This document shows, piece after piece, positions 45,501-58,560 of a stretch of DNA of 64,000 nt. Position 1 is the stretch's first letter; each line of letters opens with the position of its first letter. The stretch lies in the NCBI GenBank assembly GCA_036583965.1, contig JAZBQD010000019.1:16941585-17005584 (forward strand), in the 5' to 3' direction. The position numbers and the translations under genes are program-made. Under the pieces are notes generated by a model. It made no database searches and was not told where the DNA came from. It was given only the letters and a program-made list of their open reading frames with translations. Origin of the DNA: Prunella strophiata (taxonomy: Eukaryota > Chordata > Aves > Passeriformes > Prunellidae).

Positions 45501-47622
45501 TACTGCTCTAAAAGATTAATTTAAAGTCACCCTCTGAATTGGTGGTTTAAGTGGAAAAGAAGTCTTGAATTAATTTCACTGGTTACAATAGTTCTTTTTG
45601 GTGGTATAATGACAAGGAAGACTGAAACTCCCACTGGGCCTCATATTTACTCCTAATGCTCCATTTTGCTCATTCTGTTGATGACTTTATCTCAGATTTA
45701 TTTTGAAGACACCAAACTCCAGATGAAAATCTATCCTGCTGGGAAGGGAAGAAAGGTTTAACATTATTGCTCAGCATTCATCAAAGAAGACAAGATAAAT
45801 GCAATTCATCATAATGGTAAGGATTTCTGGCTGACCCCTTAAACTCCAGAGCACAACTTTGGTAACGGTGTAGGAGGAGATTCAGGAATTCAGAAAGACT
45901 TCAGAAAGGTCATATTCTGTGGGGAACAATAAAACTGTCCTTTACACAAGCTGACTGCCCAAAGCCATGGCCTTCTTTTCTGGAGCAGGAAATAAAAATA
46001 TTTGGGATATGCATGTTGAGCACAGAGTAAAACTCATTTGCAGTAATAATGCCTTCAACATGAAAGAAATAAACCAACAGAAGTCTCATCATTAAGAGCA
46101 CTTGAATCTGGTTCAAATGAGATACACACTGGAAAGAGGCATCCAGCACCAGCTACAAGGACATCTGAACAGAGAAAATAATACAGAAACAGAAACCTTT
46201 TGTTTCCATTTAAAACACAGAGTATCTCCAAAATGTTTGTTTAACTGCTCATCACACAATAATACCACAAAAACACTTTAAAGTATGTGACAGCTGAGAC
46301 TTGAGAAGCTGCAAAACCCAAACCTCACAAAACAACTCACTGGGGCATGTAGGTTGAAAATTAACAAGACCTGTAAACAATAAAACAAATTAAATCATCC
46401 TCTTAGACTGACACTGCATTACAAAAGAGAAAGTAAGAAAAATATAGACTGGAAGGAAAATGCAGTTCAATATCTGCAGCATGTGGCTAGGAAGCAGGAA
46501 GAGATCCACCTGGGATTTTGTGAAGATTTCACTGAGTTCAGGATCTGCAGTCCTGGCTCACAATGCCCCTGGGACTGCTGGGAGCCACCACTGTGGTGTC
46601 ACCAGTGCACCTCACCAAAGCATCCTTCTGCAGTCACAGCAGGGGTGGACATTCTGAAGGGTCAATCAACACAGCTATAACCTGTATATAGCTACCTGTA
46701 AGTGCACAAGCCTGTTCTCTTCCACCTAAGGTGCTTAAGTTAGAGCCTTTAAAGATTTGGTACCCCTCTCTAAGTAAGAAGGAGAAGTAGGATACTTCAG
46801 GAGGTGGCTTTGGCTTTGTTTCCAAAGGGCAATTTTTGCTGGTAGCTAAAGCAAAGCAAATCTTCACCTCCTCTTCTCCCCACCCACTACTACAGGTAGG
46901 TAGTTGACAGTGGAGCAATGTTGTAAAATGGATTACAAGAAAACTCAAAAAACCCCAACCACCCAACTAACACACCGACCAAATAAACCCCACAGAAATT
47001 AGATAAACCTACAGTTTAGTGGATGAAACAAGTAGTGACCTGATAATGAGACCATTTGTTCTCCAGAGACATGTTCATTCTCATGGGTTTAAAAATACAG
47101 AATCAAATTAAGAGTACAGATGGGCACAAGTACCAAACACATTCCACAGGGCCTTTCCTCAGGGATCATGAAAGCTTGAATGATTGCATGAACAGATACA
47201 AAGGGGAAACACTAAGAACAGGTAAATCCCAAATTCATAGTAAATTTATGAGAAGTGGAATGACCTTTGCTCATCTTCCTTCATCTCTCATCCTTACAAG
47301 GAGAGACAATAAAAGGTTGATTTTACTTTGTTATGTTAGCTCTTTTTCAACAGACTCAGTGGACTGTATTTTGTTCCTGTAAAGCTACTGCCAGCCAAGG
47401 TTATATTTGTACTAATGTGCTGCTTTGTTCACAGCATTGTACAAGAAGTTACATTATGAGGACACAGACACAGTATTTATTCAATTACTGTAATACATTA
47501 CATTCCTACTCAGTGATATTTCAATATACTCACACAGGAGTTTAGAACTGAAAGTTTCCTTAGATAATTATCTTCCACATTTTTTTTTCCTCATGTAACT
47601 GTATTAGACCAATACCCTAAAC

Positions 47623-47668
47623 AAATATATAAATATAAATATATACATATATATGTATAAACATGTAT
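47623..47668. repeat. TA-rich microsatellite-like tract
   Basis: AAATATATAAATATAAATATA followed by ATATGTATAAAC. Imperfect, low complexity. Confidence 0.8.
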
Positions 47669-50600
47669 TATGCTTTTTTGCTAGTGCTGTACACAGTTGC
47701 ATGCACACATCTTTGACTGCTCAAACAGGACCTGCAGCCTAGCTGTATTTGTTAAATCTTGCCTAACTCTATTTGATAAATGCTCCCTTTAAAATCTTTC
47801 CTCTGTAACATGAAAAGTCAATGCCCTAATATTAATTTGCCCTTTGAAAGCGAGCCAGTATTCAGATGGATATTGACTCCAGGCCTGCTGGTTGTTCTAC
47901 AGCAGTGTTTGGGAGGCTGCTGTTCTAATGAATGTGCTAACATTTGATACACACACTAAGAAAATCAATAGCACTATTTTTACAAAGACATGTGGCTTTA
48001 CTAAGTACACTGTCACTACCCCGTTGTGCAAAATTTACTAGAAACCTCCCTATATGACTAAATTGCTGCATCTGGTTCATTTCTCTACTTGCCTGCCAGA
48101 ATGCATAATTCCAGCCTTCAAGGACATCCAAAGTCAGCCTCTGAAGCAGAAAAAATATGGTTATTTAAGTTTGAAGTGGATGTGGCAGTCAGTACCTGCA
48201 ACTCTCACGCAAGTGTCAGCTTTTCCTCATTTTTGCCCTGCTGTTTGCACATAAGACACCTAGGGGACCCAAAGGTTTTCACATCAGAAATTCCTGCTTC
48301 TGTGGTTTCTGAATTAATTGGTTAACTATGGGCAGAGAAGAAAATGTTTTCATAATCACTGTTGAATAAATTAGTCTTTAGCTCCTTGTCTTCACTAGGC
48401 AAATGCACTGCAAAGTTCTTGAATCTCAGCCTTAGATCTGTTCCAGCCCATCTAAATCACCCTGTTTTCCAAGCATCTACTGAAAATATCCAGCCCATGT
48501 GAGTGAATAAGCTAAAAACCTGTAAGGGAAAGGAATATTTGTAAGAAGCAAACTCAGATGAAATCCAAATGCAGTATATACACAAGGACTTCTAGTCACA
48601 CTGACTTAATTCTAGATCTGCAAATGTATCTTCTCCTTAAGGAAGTGATCCAATGCTATAATATGTAGGCATGTACTTGAACCAGGGAGTGAATATAATA
48701 TGAAAGTCAACAGTTAAAGGCAAGACAGGAGATCAAACAAGTAAAAATCTAATAGTATATTCAACTAGATCTTCAGTCTCTGAAAAGCTTCAAAGTTTAG
48801 CAATATAAAACTATGTGAATCAATCAAAACTAGTTACTTTCATCATTTGACTCTTCAGGACTAGTTAATTGCCAAAACATGGCACTAGCCTCAGAAGGAA
48901 TAGAGATTTCTTCATATGCAATTGTATATGCCTGTAGCAGACATAGGTTAGCTGAGAAAGGAGCCAAGCAGCTTCACCAGAGGAAGAATCCAGATTTTTT
49001 TATGTAGTCCACATGTGCCAAAAGATGAGCTGGTGACCTTGCTTGAGAGAGCTTTGGCTGGAACTCAGGAAAAAGAAGGAAAGTTTATGACTTTGGTCCT
49101 GACTTAAATGATTCTATGAGTCTTTGATTTTAAGTAAAAAATGTTTAATTTTTTCTTCTAGTTTTTGCAAGATATGATCATGATAGAAAATATATTACTA
49201 GTTGTTTTTTTTTTTTTAATTACCATATATAATTTCAACACTAGGGCTCCAAAGGAAAATAAAATACTGAAATATTCATATAGCATATGGTATCCTTCCA
49301 AAGTCCTGTAGAACTGATACGGAAAGGAGAATATTCTTAGCAGAGATTCAGAGGATATTCAGCAAATGAAATGTTTGGTAATTCAAAGAATATTTTTCCC
49401 CACAATCAATAATTAGACAGGGAAACTCATTGTCACAGACTGTTATGTGGAGAAGAGAATCAAGGAGCAGATTCAAGGGAAGAATAGGCACTTTCATGGG
49501 TTGCAAGTACATCATAAGCACAAACTCAAATATAAATCATGTTCCATGCAATATTTCACCATGGCGGATTAGGAGTGAGATTTTCTTGGTGGGAGATTAC
49601 TGCTGTTGCCCTTCTGTTCTTCTTGCTTTGTCCTCCTAGATGCCTGGTGGGTGTCCTTACCAGACAAAATACCAGGCTATCTAGGTCACAGACACCAAGT
49701 GATTGCAGCAGCTCTACCTCTTCAAAACATTCCTCTCTTTTGAGAAAGGGATAAAAGACAGCCCAGGAGGTTTTAGCAAGTGGTTCTTGCTTCTCTTCCA
49801 AGAGCATCAAGAGGCTCTGGGCTACGCTGTTCTGCAGGCCACCCCAAAAACAAGCACAGCACGTGAGCAAGCCTGGCCCCAGCTGCAGCAGTGCCTGTGG
49901 CACAGACCTGTGCACAGCCTGGGGCAGCCAGCACAGCCAGCAGGCACTGCCTTCAGCCCTGTGGGCACCTCAAAAAGCACCAGTGTGGGAGCCTGGGCTG
50001 AAATCTCCTGTCCTGCCACCAGTGGTCGTGAGCTTAGAGCTGTGATGGCGATGCCCAGTGCTGCAGCAGTCAGCCCTGCCTGCTGTGACCCTACCTATGT
50101 AAATGTCATTATCCCCAGCTCCAAAAGACACCTAGGACAAAAAAAGAAATGAACCAGATTACCCAATTTAGCTGTGTATTAGGTGAAGAATTGATCCCAG
50201 TGTTCTTAGGCCCCAATGGACTGCTTTAGCTCCACATTCCCTCCTACAGAGACACTACAAAATTAGACTAAAGTGGCCACTATGCATTTATAAATGTCTT
50301 GTACTGGGAATGCAGAGAGGAAAAAGACTATTCTGCCCTTCACATGTAAGCAGTATCATGTAAACAGGAAAGAGTAGGAAGGCAATCTCTGTTATGGGCC
50401 TTCCTAATGAAACTGTAGTGTGAAACTACAATCCAATAAAGAATAGGCAGGAGAGCACAGGAAACCTTCTATACATCCATGGCTCATTCTGAACCCACAC
50501 TATTCAAACCAAAACAGTGACCTTATGCAAGAAGTCCAGAGGCTGGGGACTGAAGGAGCACCACATACTGCTGCCATGTGAGCAATGGTCAGGGAAGGGA

Positions 50601-51457
50601 GGGGAAGCATGCAGAGGCAGAGCATCCATGAATGTGATGACAGGCTGGAGAAGCAATGTGGTCTGCAGAAAAATGTATCTGTAGTTCACTGAGCTACCAC
50701 AAACATTTGCTGAATTCCTCCCCACACTCTTCTGTCTCATAATATTTAATCTGCTTCATTAAATAAAGTCTTTTACCAGAAAGTCAGGTTGTTACAGATT
50801 ATTGTGTGGTCTGGGCATCATGTAGGGGTATCTAGCACACAGATACTATGTTAGCTTCTAGGCAGGTATCCATCAGGTCTAACCTGATAGAATAGCAGCT
50901 GTTTTTTTCTCTTCAGCTGACATGCCTTTCCACATATGAGAGATATAAATGCCAGCATTTCTGCCAGATCAGTAGGCAGTATCATTAGCACCCAGAACAT
51001 GGGCTCTGCTGACTCTTTGAGCTCCTTCTGCTCCTGAGGCAGTTCGTTCAATCATGATTCATTTTAAGCAGATGATTTCCACCATGCTGGACAATTTATT
51101 CATTTTTTATTACATGATCCCTCCAACTACAGGGAATATTTTGGCACCATGCAAAATTTGGTTACATATATGGATACATCATGCAGGTTGTAACTATCCC
51201 TCTGAATTTATGATAATCAAGGGTGTTCCAGAAAGGGAAGAACTTCATTATTTATAGGCTCAGATTTTTATGAGAAGTACATTACTGCTGATAAGTGTTT
51301 CTCTAAGATCTGATACTTTACCCATTGCTGCAAGAGAACTAATAATACTGGAAGGCATTAATTTAATCTGTCTTACTCAAAATCATTCTGATTAAAGGCA
51401 CTAAGAAAATGTCCTTCAGGCTCAGTTAAGACCCTTTGTAGAGTGAAACACCTAACA

Positions 51458-51790
51458 AACTGTACCTAAAGGGTCTGCAAGAAAGGCAGAGAGAGTTTTT
51501 ACAAATGGATATCATAATAGGACAGGGGGTAATGGCTTTAAAATAAAACAGGAGAGTTTTAGATCAGATATTAGGAGGAAACTCTTTACAGTGAGGGTGG
51601 TGAAACACTTGAAAACATTGCCCAGGGAAGCTGTGGATGCCACATCCCTGGCAGTGTTCAAGGCCAGGTTGGATGGGGCTTTGAGCAACATGTTCTGGTG
51701 GAAGGTGTCCCTACCCATGGCAGGGGTTGGAACTAGATGACCTTTAAGGTCCCTTTCAACCCAAACCATCCTATAATTCTGTGGTATGAG
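51458..51790 (+). mobile_element. CR1 LINE, 5'-truncated 3' end
   Basis: About 330 bp of CR1 on the plus strand. Clear consensus words are AATAGGACAGGGGGTAATGG (about 51,515), GATATTAGGAGGAAACTCTTT (about 51,567), GTGTTCAAGGCCAGGTTGGATG (about 51,655) and the terminus TTGGAACTAGATGACCTTTAA followed by CCATCCTATAATTCTGTG at 51,728-51,783. It retains only the C-terminal end of ORF2 and the 3' untranslated tail. It is one of the better-preserved copies here, so it is younger than those at 9.9 and 59 kb. Confidence 0.95.
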
Positions 51791-52078
51791 AAAGAAGTAA
51801 CTGCCATCCAATGCAATGGGCCAACCTCTGGGCCCAGTGATGGGTTGAGTGAGGGATTCTTTGGCCAAAACCAGCACAAGTTAGATGTGTGTCTGTGTGA
51901 GGGAAAAAACAGCAAAAACTGCCCAAACAACAATGGGCCATGTTGCAAGAACATCCCCAAGGAGTCAGCAGGAAAGTCTGTGGCCACAGAATACAAGGAG
52001 GTTGTGAAAATTGCTTGGGTGTTTCTTATTTCTATTACAATTACACAACAAGATTCTGATGTCATTAGCTGTAAATAA
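51791..52078 (+). other. Open frame running out of the CR1 tail, cysteine-rich
   Basis: A plus frame open from inside the CR1 3' tail continues for about 96 codons into unique DNA up to a TAA near 52,076. The unique part has six cysteines within about 23 residues (pattern C-x-C, then C, C, C-C around 51,888-51,956). I do not recognise it. The ATG lies in CR1 sequence, so the frame is not a gene as such. It could be an exapted or decayed coding remnant downstream of the insertion, or chance. Confidence 0.15.
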
Positions 52079-54424
52079 AATACTTTTTTAAAAGACTAAA
52101 TCTCATCAGAAACTTGAAAAAAAAATTAAAGGACTCTGAATATTGCCTAGCCACTCAGAGGGTTTATGGTGCCAAAAGGACACCTGGTCACATCCTCCTG
52201 CCTGTGTTAGAGGTACTTGTAGCTGGCAGCCCTTCCCCCAGGCACCTGGTGGTGAAACAGCTGCCTGTGTAGGATACCAACCTGTTGTGAGGTCCTGTGG
52301 GATTACCAGAGCATGGGCTGCATCAGAGTGAGCAGGATGACAGCACACATCTTGCTCCACAGGCTGGCTGTGGAATACAAAATCTACAGGAAGAAAAGAA
52401 AGGCCCTGGGTTTGCTGTATGTGAGATGTTTTAATTTGCACAAATGCAAGTGACAGACACTTTGGAAGTTTCCACTTTGTATTCTGCTTTCATCTTAATT
52501 AGTATTAACTTATTCTTCCAACAAGGGAAAACCCACAGAACACTGATCAAGAGAAGAAAACTGCAATAGTTCTAATAGTCCCCTTCACTCAGCTGTTAAT
52601 ACTGTACCTAGAAGGGTAATGTTTGTAGTGGCATATCATCTCTAATGGCCAAGTTTCACAAAAGAAGCTGAATTCATTGTTGTGGCAATTAAAAAAAGCT
52701 ACAGCTGGATCACACACAAGATGAAGCCACTGGATGCCTTAAATCTGTTCCCCACAAATTGTGAGCAACACATGGATGCTGGTTCTTCTTCAGCCTGAGC
52801 CCACCTAACTGCAGAATCCCCAGGCTTGGGTGTTCTCTGGCCAGCTCCTGTGAATTTGGACATTCCCCTTTGGCCTGCTAAAGGTGGAGGTGTAAATCTT
52901 TCTGCCAGTTAGGCATGCTGAAATGCCAGGGCACTGCAGCTGGTTGGTGTTGGAGCTGCTTGAGGAAGGAGGCAGGGTCCATGGCCAGGATGTAAGGAAG
53001 AGCATGACCATGGCAACTAGCTGATACACAGCTGAGCTGCTTGTCAAATTACAGCCCAAACAGTGAAAAACAACAGTTTTCTTTCTGTGAAAGGAAGGTG
53101 CTGATGCCAACTAACAGAGCTGTGGCAACTTCTCAGGTGGCTGCCCATGACCCAAACATCTGCTGCAAGAGTGTGATAGAAGAAAAAAGTGACTCGGTCT
53201 GACTAGCATCTAAATCACTTTTGTATTAACTGGCCAAACTTCTTGCAAGACATGCTCACTTTTTTCAGAAAAACGTGTAGTGAAAGACAAGCAACTCTTC
53301 TGCAAAATACAGTCACTGCAAGTGGGCACAAGTGCAGATGAAGCAGCCAGGGCCAGGAAGCATTATACCCCCTGCCAAAGAGCCCCTCTTTGTATTTATT
53401 GTGTGTTAAAACAAGTTGCTCTCTGGAAGCTCCATTTCAGAATCTGGAGGTAGGTGCAGGATTGATTGGCATACTGTGACAGTGCCAATGGTGTGGTGCA
53501 GGAAGCCTGGCACTGTTGTTTTGCCTCAGAGCAGCCCTGCTGAGCATGGGAGGACTGGATTTCAAAATGATGGGCACTCACAGCTAGTGCCAATTGCAGG
53601 ACAAGGTGCAGCTGCCCTGCAGCTCCTGGCACTGGGTCCTGAGGGCATCTTCTTTCCCCCAACAAGTTCTCTCTGGGCAGCCTCTCCCTTTCCAATTCAA
53701 CACAATATTCTGTTTACAGTGATGTTCACTACAGCTGTACCTGTATTTTAGACCTTTCTGCTCCACAGAAACACAGCAGTCATTCCCTAAATGAATCTTA
53801 CACCTCAACAGTCTTCTTGGGTAGATACTGTGCTGTCAGCTTTCCCAAGCAGAAATTAAGTGCTTTGAAACTGAATGCCCTGCCAGGGCATGAGTGTGTC
53901 TGTGGCACAGAGCAGGGGGAACCAGCCATGCACCAGGAGGGCAAGGACTCTGCTGTGTCACCAGGGCTTCATGGCCCCTACAGCCCTGAGGGTTAGCCCC
54001 ATGCTGGCTCTGCCTGCAGACTTCAATAAGCCTACTGAGAGGTACCAGAGTGGGATTTGCCTTTGCTTTGTTCTACCAAAGGGATGTAACAGCGACAGAA
54101 AAAATGCACAGAGAGGATTTTCCGGCCTGTCATCCAAGTAGAAAAGGAACAGGAGCAAAGAGAAGGAGAAATTAGAGTAACAGAGAGGGTCAAAATGAAA
54201 GCTAAGCAGGGAGGATAGGGTGGAAATACACCTCTGAGTCTTTGGCCCATGCCCCTCAATATTTCAGTAAATGTATCATGTAAATCTCAATCTCAGACTT
54301 TTTTGACTGCTTCTGAAACCTTCTAGTCTCATTTTGGAATCTCAGTCCTCTCATGGCTAAAATCCTTTTAATTTCCAGCCTAATTTTATTCATAAATATA
54401 TGTCCACATCTTCTTGTGGAACTC

Positions 54425-54448
54425 AAGCTGTAGTCTTAACTACAGCTT
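54425..54448. repeat. Perfect hairpin, 10-bp arms, 4-nt loop
   Basis: AAGCTGTAGT (54,425-54,434) pairs exactly with ACTACAGCTT (54,439-54,448) around CTTA. Too short for a known structured RNA. Confidence 0.9.
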
Positions 54449-56329
54449 AAGTAGCTGTTCCTGGATGTAAACCTCACAGTTCTGGTTTTATGCTTAGTTT
54501 AAGCTGTCTCTATGTTTGACCTGCTGCCAAACACCTGATAACCAATATGTGTACAGACGTGACATTCCCTGGGCAGAAAGGTGTCCCTCTGCCTGGCAGC
54601 TGAATCACACAAACCCTCTCACAGCTCTGATCCAGGACCCTGATCCCAAGAGCTGGAAGATGGAGCCATCTTCTGCCAAAGCTTCTTCTGGATCACATCC
54701 ATCATACCTTAACAACACAAGCCCTCTTTCCTTCTCACTCACAACCTGCCTGGGGCAGGGAAGGGTGTGCAAATGCTGTGCAGGGCTGCTTTACAAGACC
54801 CAAACTCCCTGGTACATGCTGTGGCACCTGGGCTGGAGAGATAACACAGCAAATGTGCTGCCCAGCCACAGCACCTGGGCTCCATGTGTGTGATGAGTCT
54901 CACACAAGGAACACCCCAGCCACGTGTTCACATGCAGCAAAGCTGCTGAGTCTGTCTGCAAACCCCACTGAATCTTCTGGGGTTTCTGGACATTTCACTC
55001 TGGATGGAAAAGGAGGGGTATTCCCTTGGAATACCAGAAATCTTCCTCTTAGATTACATTTGCTTGGTTACAGAAATAAGCATTTCATAAGTAAAAAACA
55101 GAAAACAAGTAGGAAAGAAATAATACTGTTTTAGAAAACCCTACAAATATGAAAATTACCTAATCCTTAGATTCAAGCCATATTAGGGGACCAGAAGGAT
55201 ATATAAGTGCTCTGCTGCCTGGATTATCTGATAGAGTAACACTCAGAAGTACTGCTTGCCAACTGCCCACATAAACCTGGTTTATCCCATTCCCAATAAA
55301 GTAGATTATGCTTTTGTGGTGCCCTTATCCACATGTTCAATCAACAGGACTGCATTACCTTCCTCAGTGACCTTCATATTGCTCTTCCAAATTAAACAGC
55401 CTGCATTAGTCTCCAGCTCTAGCTGAGGCACTGGCTGCAGTGCTGTCACCTGGGGAGGAGCTTCATGGTGACACCAAGGTCAATTATCTCAGAAGAGAGA
55501 GGAAAAGCCCAGCAGAAGAGACCTTCATCTTGAACCTGCCATGCATGACCAGGAAGGCTCAGCCATTCAAAGAGCTTGTGCTGCTACAAGTGGCATCAGG
55601 CACCAGAGAGAAAGAGAAAACAAAGAGCAGACTTTCCCCAGTGCTGCTCTAATTAAGCAGTTAATTAGGTGTGAGCTGAGATGGATGTGTTGCTGCAGTC
55701 TGTGGGTTTGAGGTCCTAGTCCTAGTCAGAACTAGGGCAGTGGTGCAAATTTTGGCTCAGTTGGAATGAAGCTGGAAACTTATGATTTAATCTGGCAAGA
55801 TTTTCTCCAGTGCTGAAGGACTTTACCAGTTTCACAGGTGATATGAACCTGTGTTATTGCAACCCATCTCCTTGCTCTCATTTGGCATTTCAAACACTGT
55901 CAAGTCTGAGGGATTTCTGTCTTCTGTGTTTTAATTCACCTGTCTTTGGCAGCCTGTGGTTTCCCCAAGACAGACTTTGGTTCCTGGACAGCCCCACTCA
56001 GAGATCCTTCCTGCTTACCTGAGTCCTGAAGAAATGCCAAGGGGAGAATGTTCTCTATTTTACGATATTTTATCCTGCATTAAATAAAGAGGTATATATT
56101 TTAACAAAGCCAAAAATATTTAATGTTTAAGTTTGCAATTATTGATAACTATCTTAAGACAGAAATCCCTAGATATTTTAAAACTCTAACCATATTGTCC
56201 CAGCTGTATTATCCATAAAGAATATGATACAGCTATGTAAAGCTGCTATGACTGCTAAGTGTATTCAATTATCTCTGCTAGTTTTGTCCCCCCCCTCCCA
56301 CACTCTCCATTCATTTCAGCGTTCACTAA

Positions 56330-56760
56330 ATATTTTAAGCTTGTTAAGTGAGTTCATGCATGCATTACAAAAAAGCACTTTGGGAAAAATTTATGGCTAT
56401 TTTATCCATCTCAATATATGGGCATGAACATACCACTAATCTGCTGCAGGGCTGTGAGACACTGTCCCTTTCCCTCCTACCCTCCCCCTTCGGGAAAGAA
56501 AAAGCCCAAACTTTGGAAAACGGGTCATGTGAATGCAGGGATTTCTATAGGGAGCCCGTGGAACAATGCAGCATTGCCAGGCACAGTGGGCTCCCATTGT
56601 CTGCTCTTTGAGCACATAATAGAGGCTCTGCCAGTGGGGAGGCTAAATGGGGAACAAATGGATGGACAGGAAAGATGATGTCGGCAGAAAGTGCAAGAAC
56701 CTCCTTCTGCTTCTGTTTCTTTCAAAGGCTTGAAAGTGATAGTGTGCATAGTAATTCCTC
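56330..56760. promoter_or_regulatory. Possible conserved non-coding element
   Basis: A repeat-free block including the GCATGCATTA word (56,357-56,366), TTTATGGCTATTTTATCC (about 56,390-56,407) and CATAATAGAGGCTCTGCC (about 56,616-56,633). A composition shift from AT-rich to balanced within the block, no microsatellites and no repeat tail fit a selected element. Called on texture only. An unrecognised open frame (56,691-57,104, plus) overlaps its end. Confidence 0.3.
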
Positions 56761-58139
56761 TCCATTGTGGTGTATGTAACGTTTATATTCATGCTATGCT
56801 TGCTAAAGAAATGCTGGCTGTGGTCAGCAGAGAGGCCTGTACACATGCCTTTATCCCAGCAGCCTCCTGGAGCTCAAACAGTATGGAATCCATGTGTGAG
56901 GAGCAAAACACCAACTCTTATGTTAATGAAGATTACAGTGAAGAATGGAGGGATGAAAACCCAGTTGCTCACCCACTGACAGCAACTGGGGGGTTTTCCC
57001 TTACAGCAGTGAAGTACCAAACTATAGTTAAGTTTCATCATAATTTTCTTTACCATCCATTTCAGAGGTTTCACAGCTGGGCTGGAAAATTTACATGGAG
57101 GTAACCCCTTCAATCAGGCCTCAAGTAAATGTAAAAATGGCTGTTATCTTTTTGTGAAAGCCCCAGAGATGGAACCACTAAAGCAGTGCAAATACACATA
57201 TGAAAATCTACCTATTTAATGATGGTACACATACAGAATTGCACAGAATTCAGAGTTAATTTATCCCAGCTCCTAACTTAGATTGTGGAAATGAACACAT
57301 CTTTTATCTTCAAGCACTTTTAAGCCACATTATATCAATCTGAAGCAAAATAATTATTTTCTGTTAAATTCTGTGAGATGACTCAAGAAGTCTGTAGAGG
57401 GGTGATCAGTTCCTATTCACTTTCAGAAGACTCTTCCCCCAAGGATTTGAAGTGACAATCAGCATCAATGGCAGTTCCTCCATCCCTTCCTCTACCAGTC
57501 TCCTCCACAAACTTCAGGTTGTAAGATTTTAAACACTGCTATTGCTACAAGTGAAGAAATAAAAGACATTACTGAAGTATCACTTTTCAGTCCATTCATC
57601 AGTCCTCAGTATATTTTTTGTCTGGGGGAAAAAACCCACCTACATTAAATCCTTTTTTCCCCATACCATTTGTTTTCAAAATGCTTGATAACAATATCCA
57701 TTCCAAGGTCCATCTCAAGAATCCCTTGAAACCTGTGAAAAGCATCTTCCTGTATCTAGAGTTGGGCACTAGCAGGAAGATGGAGTGGTTTTAACCTCTG
57801 TATCCTCACTGGCTCCACCCTGGGCTAACAGTGGTCTCCTGAGGATGCCATGGTGGCCCTGCATAGAGCAGCCTTGCAGCCTTCACCTGTGAACCCACAG
57901 ATCTGAAAACTTGTTTCACCATGGAGAAACCAAAGGTTTCAGAGAGGCTGGGATATCTCTTTCCTCACTCCAGTTGGCCCCTCCAAGGAAAAATGGTAGC
58001 CCATGGAGAAACTGACAGAACTGCCAACATGCTACCTAATGTGAGCATTAAACCTGTCTTAAACAGAGGAAATTAATACCTGAACACCTCACTTGAATGG
58101 CATCTCATTTGGGACAAAGCCAGGAAATATAAAGGTTGG

Positions 58140-58560
58140 TTTGCTCTGCTCATCACTCACATGACTGTGCCTTTTGTTTTTCAGCCTGATGAGAGGCAAG
58201 GATAGAAAATCAGCTCCAGCTCTGAATTTCCTGGCTTTTGTCAGTTGATGTTACACCCATGATATTATTCGAACAGGGGGTTTTGTGTGTAACAGATAAA
58301 TGTCGACAAAGCCCTGTCTAATGCCTTTTAGGTTGCTAGGAAACCTGGCTCTGTAGCCACCACAGAAATATCTCTGGCTAGGGGATTAGATAAGCTCTGA
58401 CTTGTTTTGATTAGGTGAGCTTTATTGCAGAAAAGACAGCAGCATGCTTGACATCGTAAAAATATGACCCGCTTACAAACCCAGGGCACAAAGATCACTT
58501 ATTGCTCATGATGGCATCCATGGGAGGACACTTCGAATACTTTTCTAACCTGCCAAATCA
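58140..58560. promoter_or_regulatory. Possible enhancer-type conserved element with X-box-like motif
   Basis: A repeat-free block containing GTTGCTAGGAAAC at 58,332-58,344, close to the RFX X-box (GTTGCC-N-GGNAAC type), the GATA-type AGATAAGC at 58,388-58,395, and TTTATTGC (about 58,421, caudal-type). CpG-containing words (TGTCGACAAAG, ACATCGTAAAA, GACCCGCTT) survive in otherwise CpG-depleted DNA, which can indicate purifying selection. Function is inferred only. Confidence 0.35.
58332..58344. promoter_or_regulatory. RFX X-box-like motif
   Basis: GTTGCTAGGAAAC. The imperfect inverted half-sites GTTGC and G(A)AAC match the RFX family preference except at the centre. A single motif match is weak evidence of binding. 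Confidence 0.35.

Larger units (their letters stand above)
42181..51457. other. Long gene-free stretch
   Basis: More than 9 kb in which I recognise no gene and no dated mobile element. GC-richer patches at 42,200-42,320, 43,020-43,500 and 49,800-50,090 contain several open frames (up to 149 codons) with no domain. Simple repeats: GGAT/GATG run at 42,561-42,588, T-rich at 45,048-45,080, TA-rich at 47,623-47,668 and 13 T at 49,205-49,217. The AT-rich parts (44.1-44.6, 45.2-46.4, 48.4-49.4 kb) hold nothing I can name. Confidence 0.5.
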
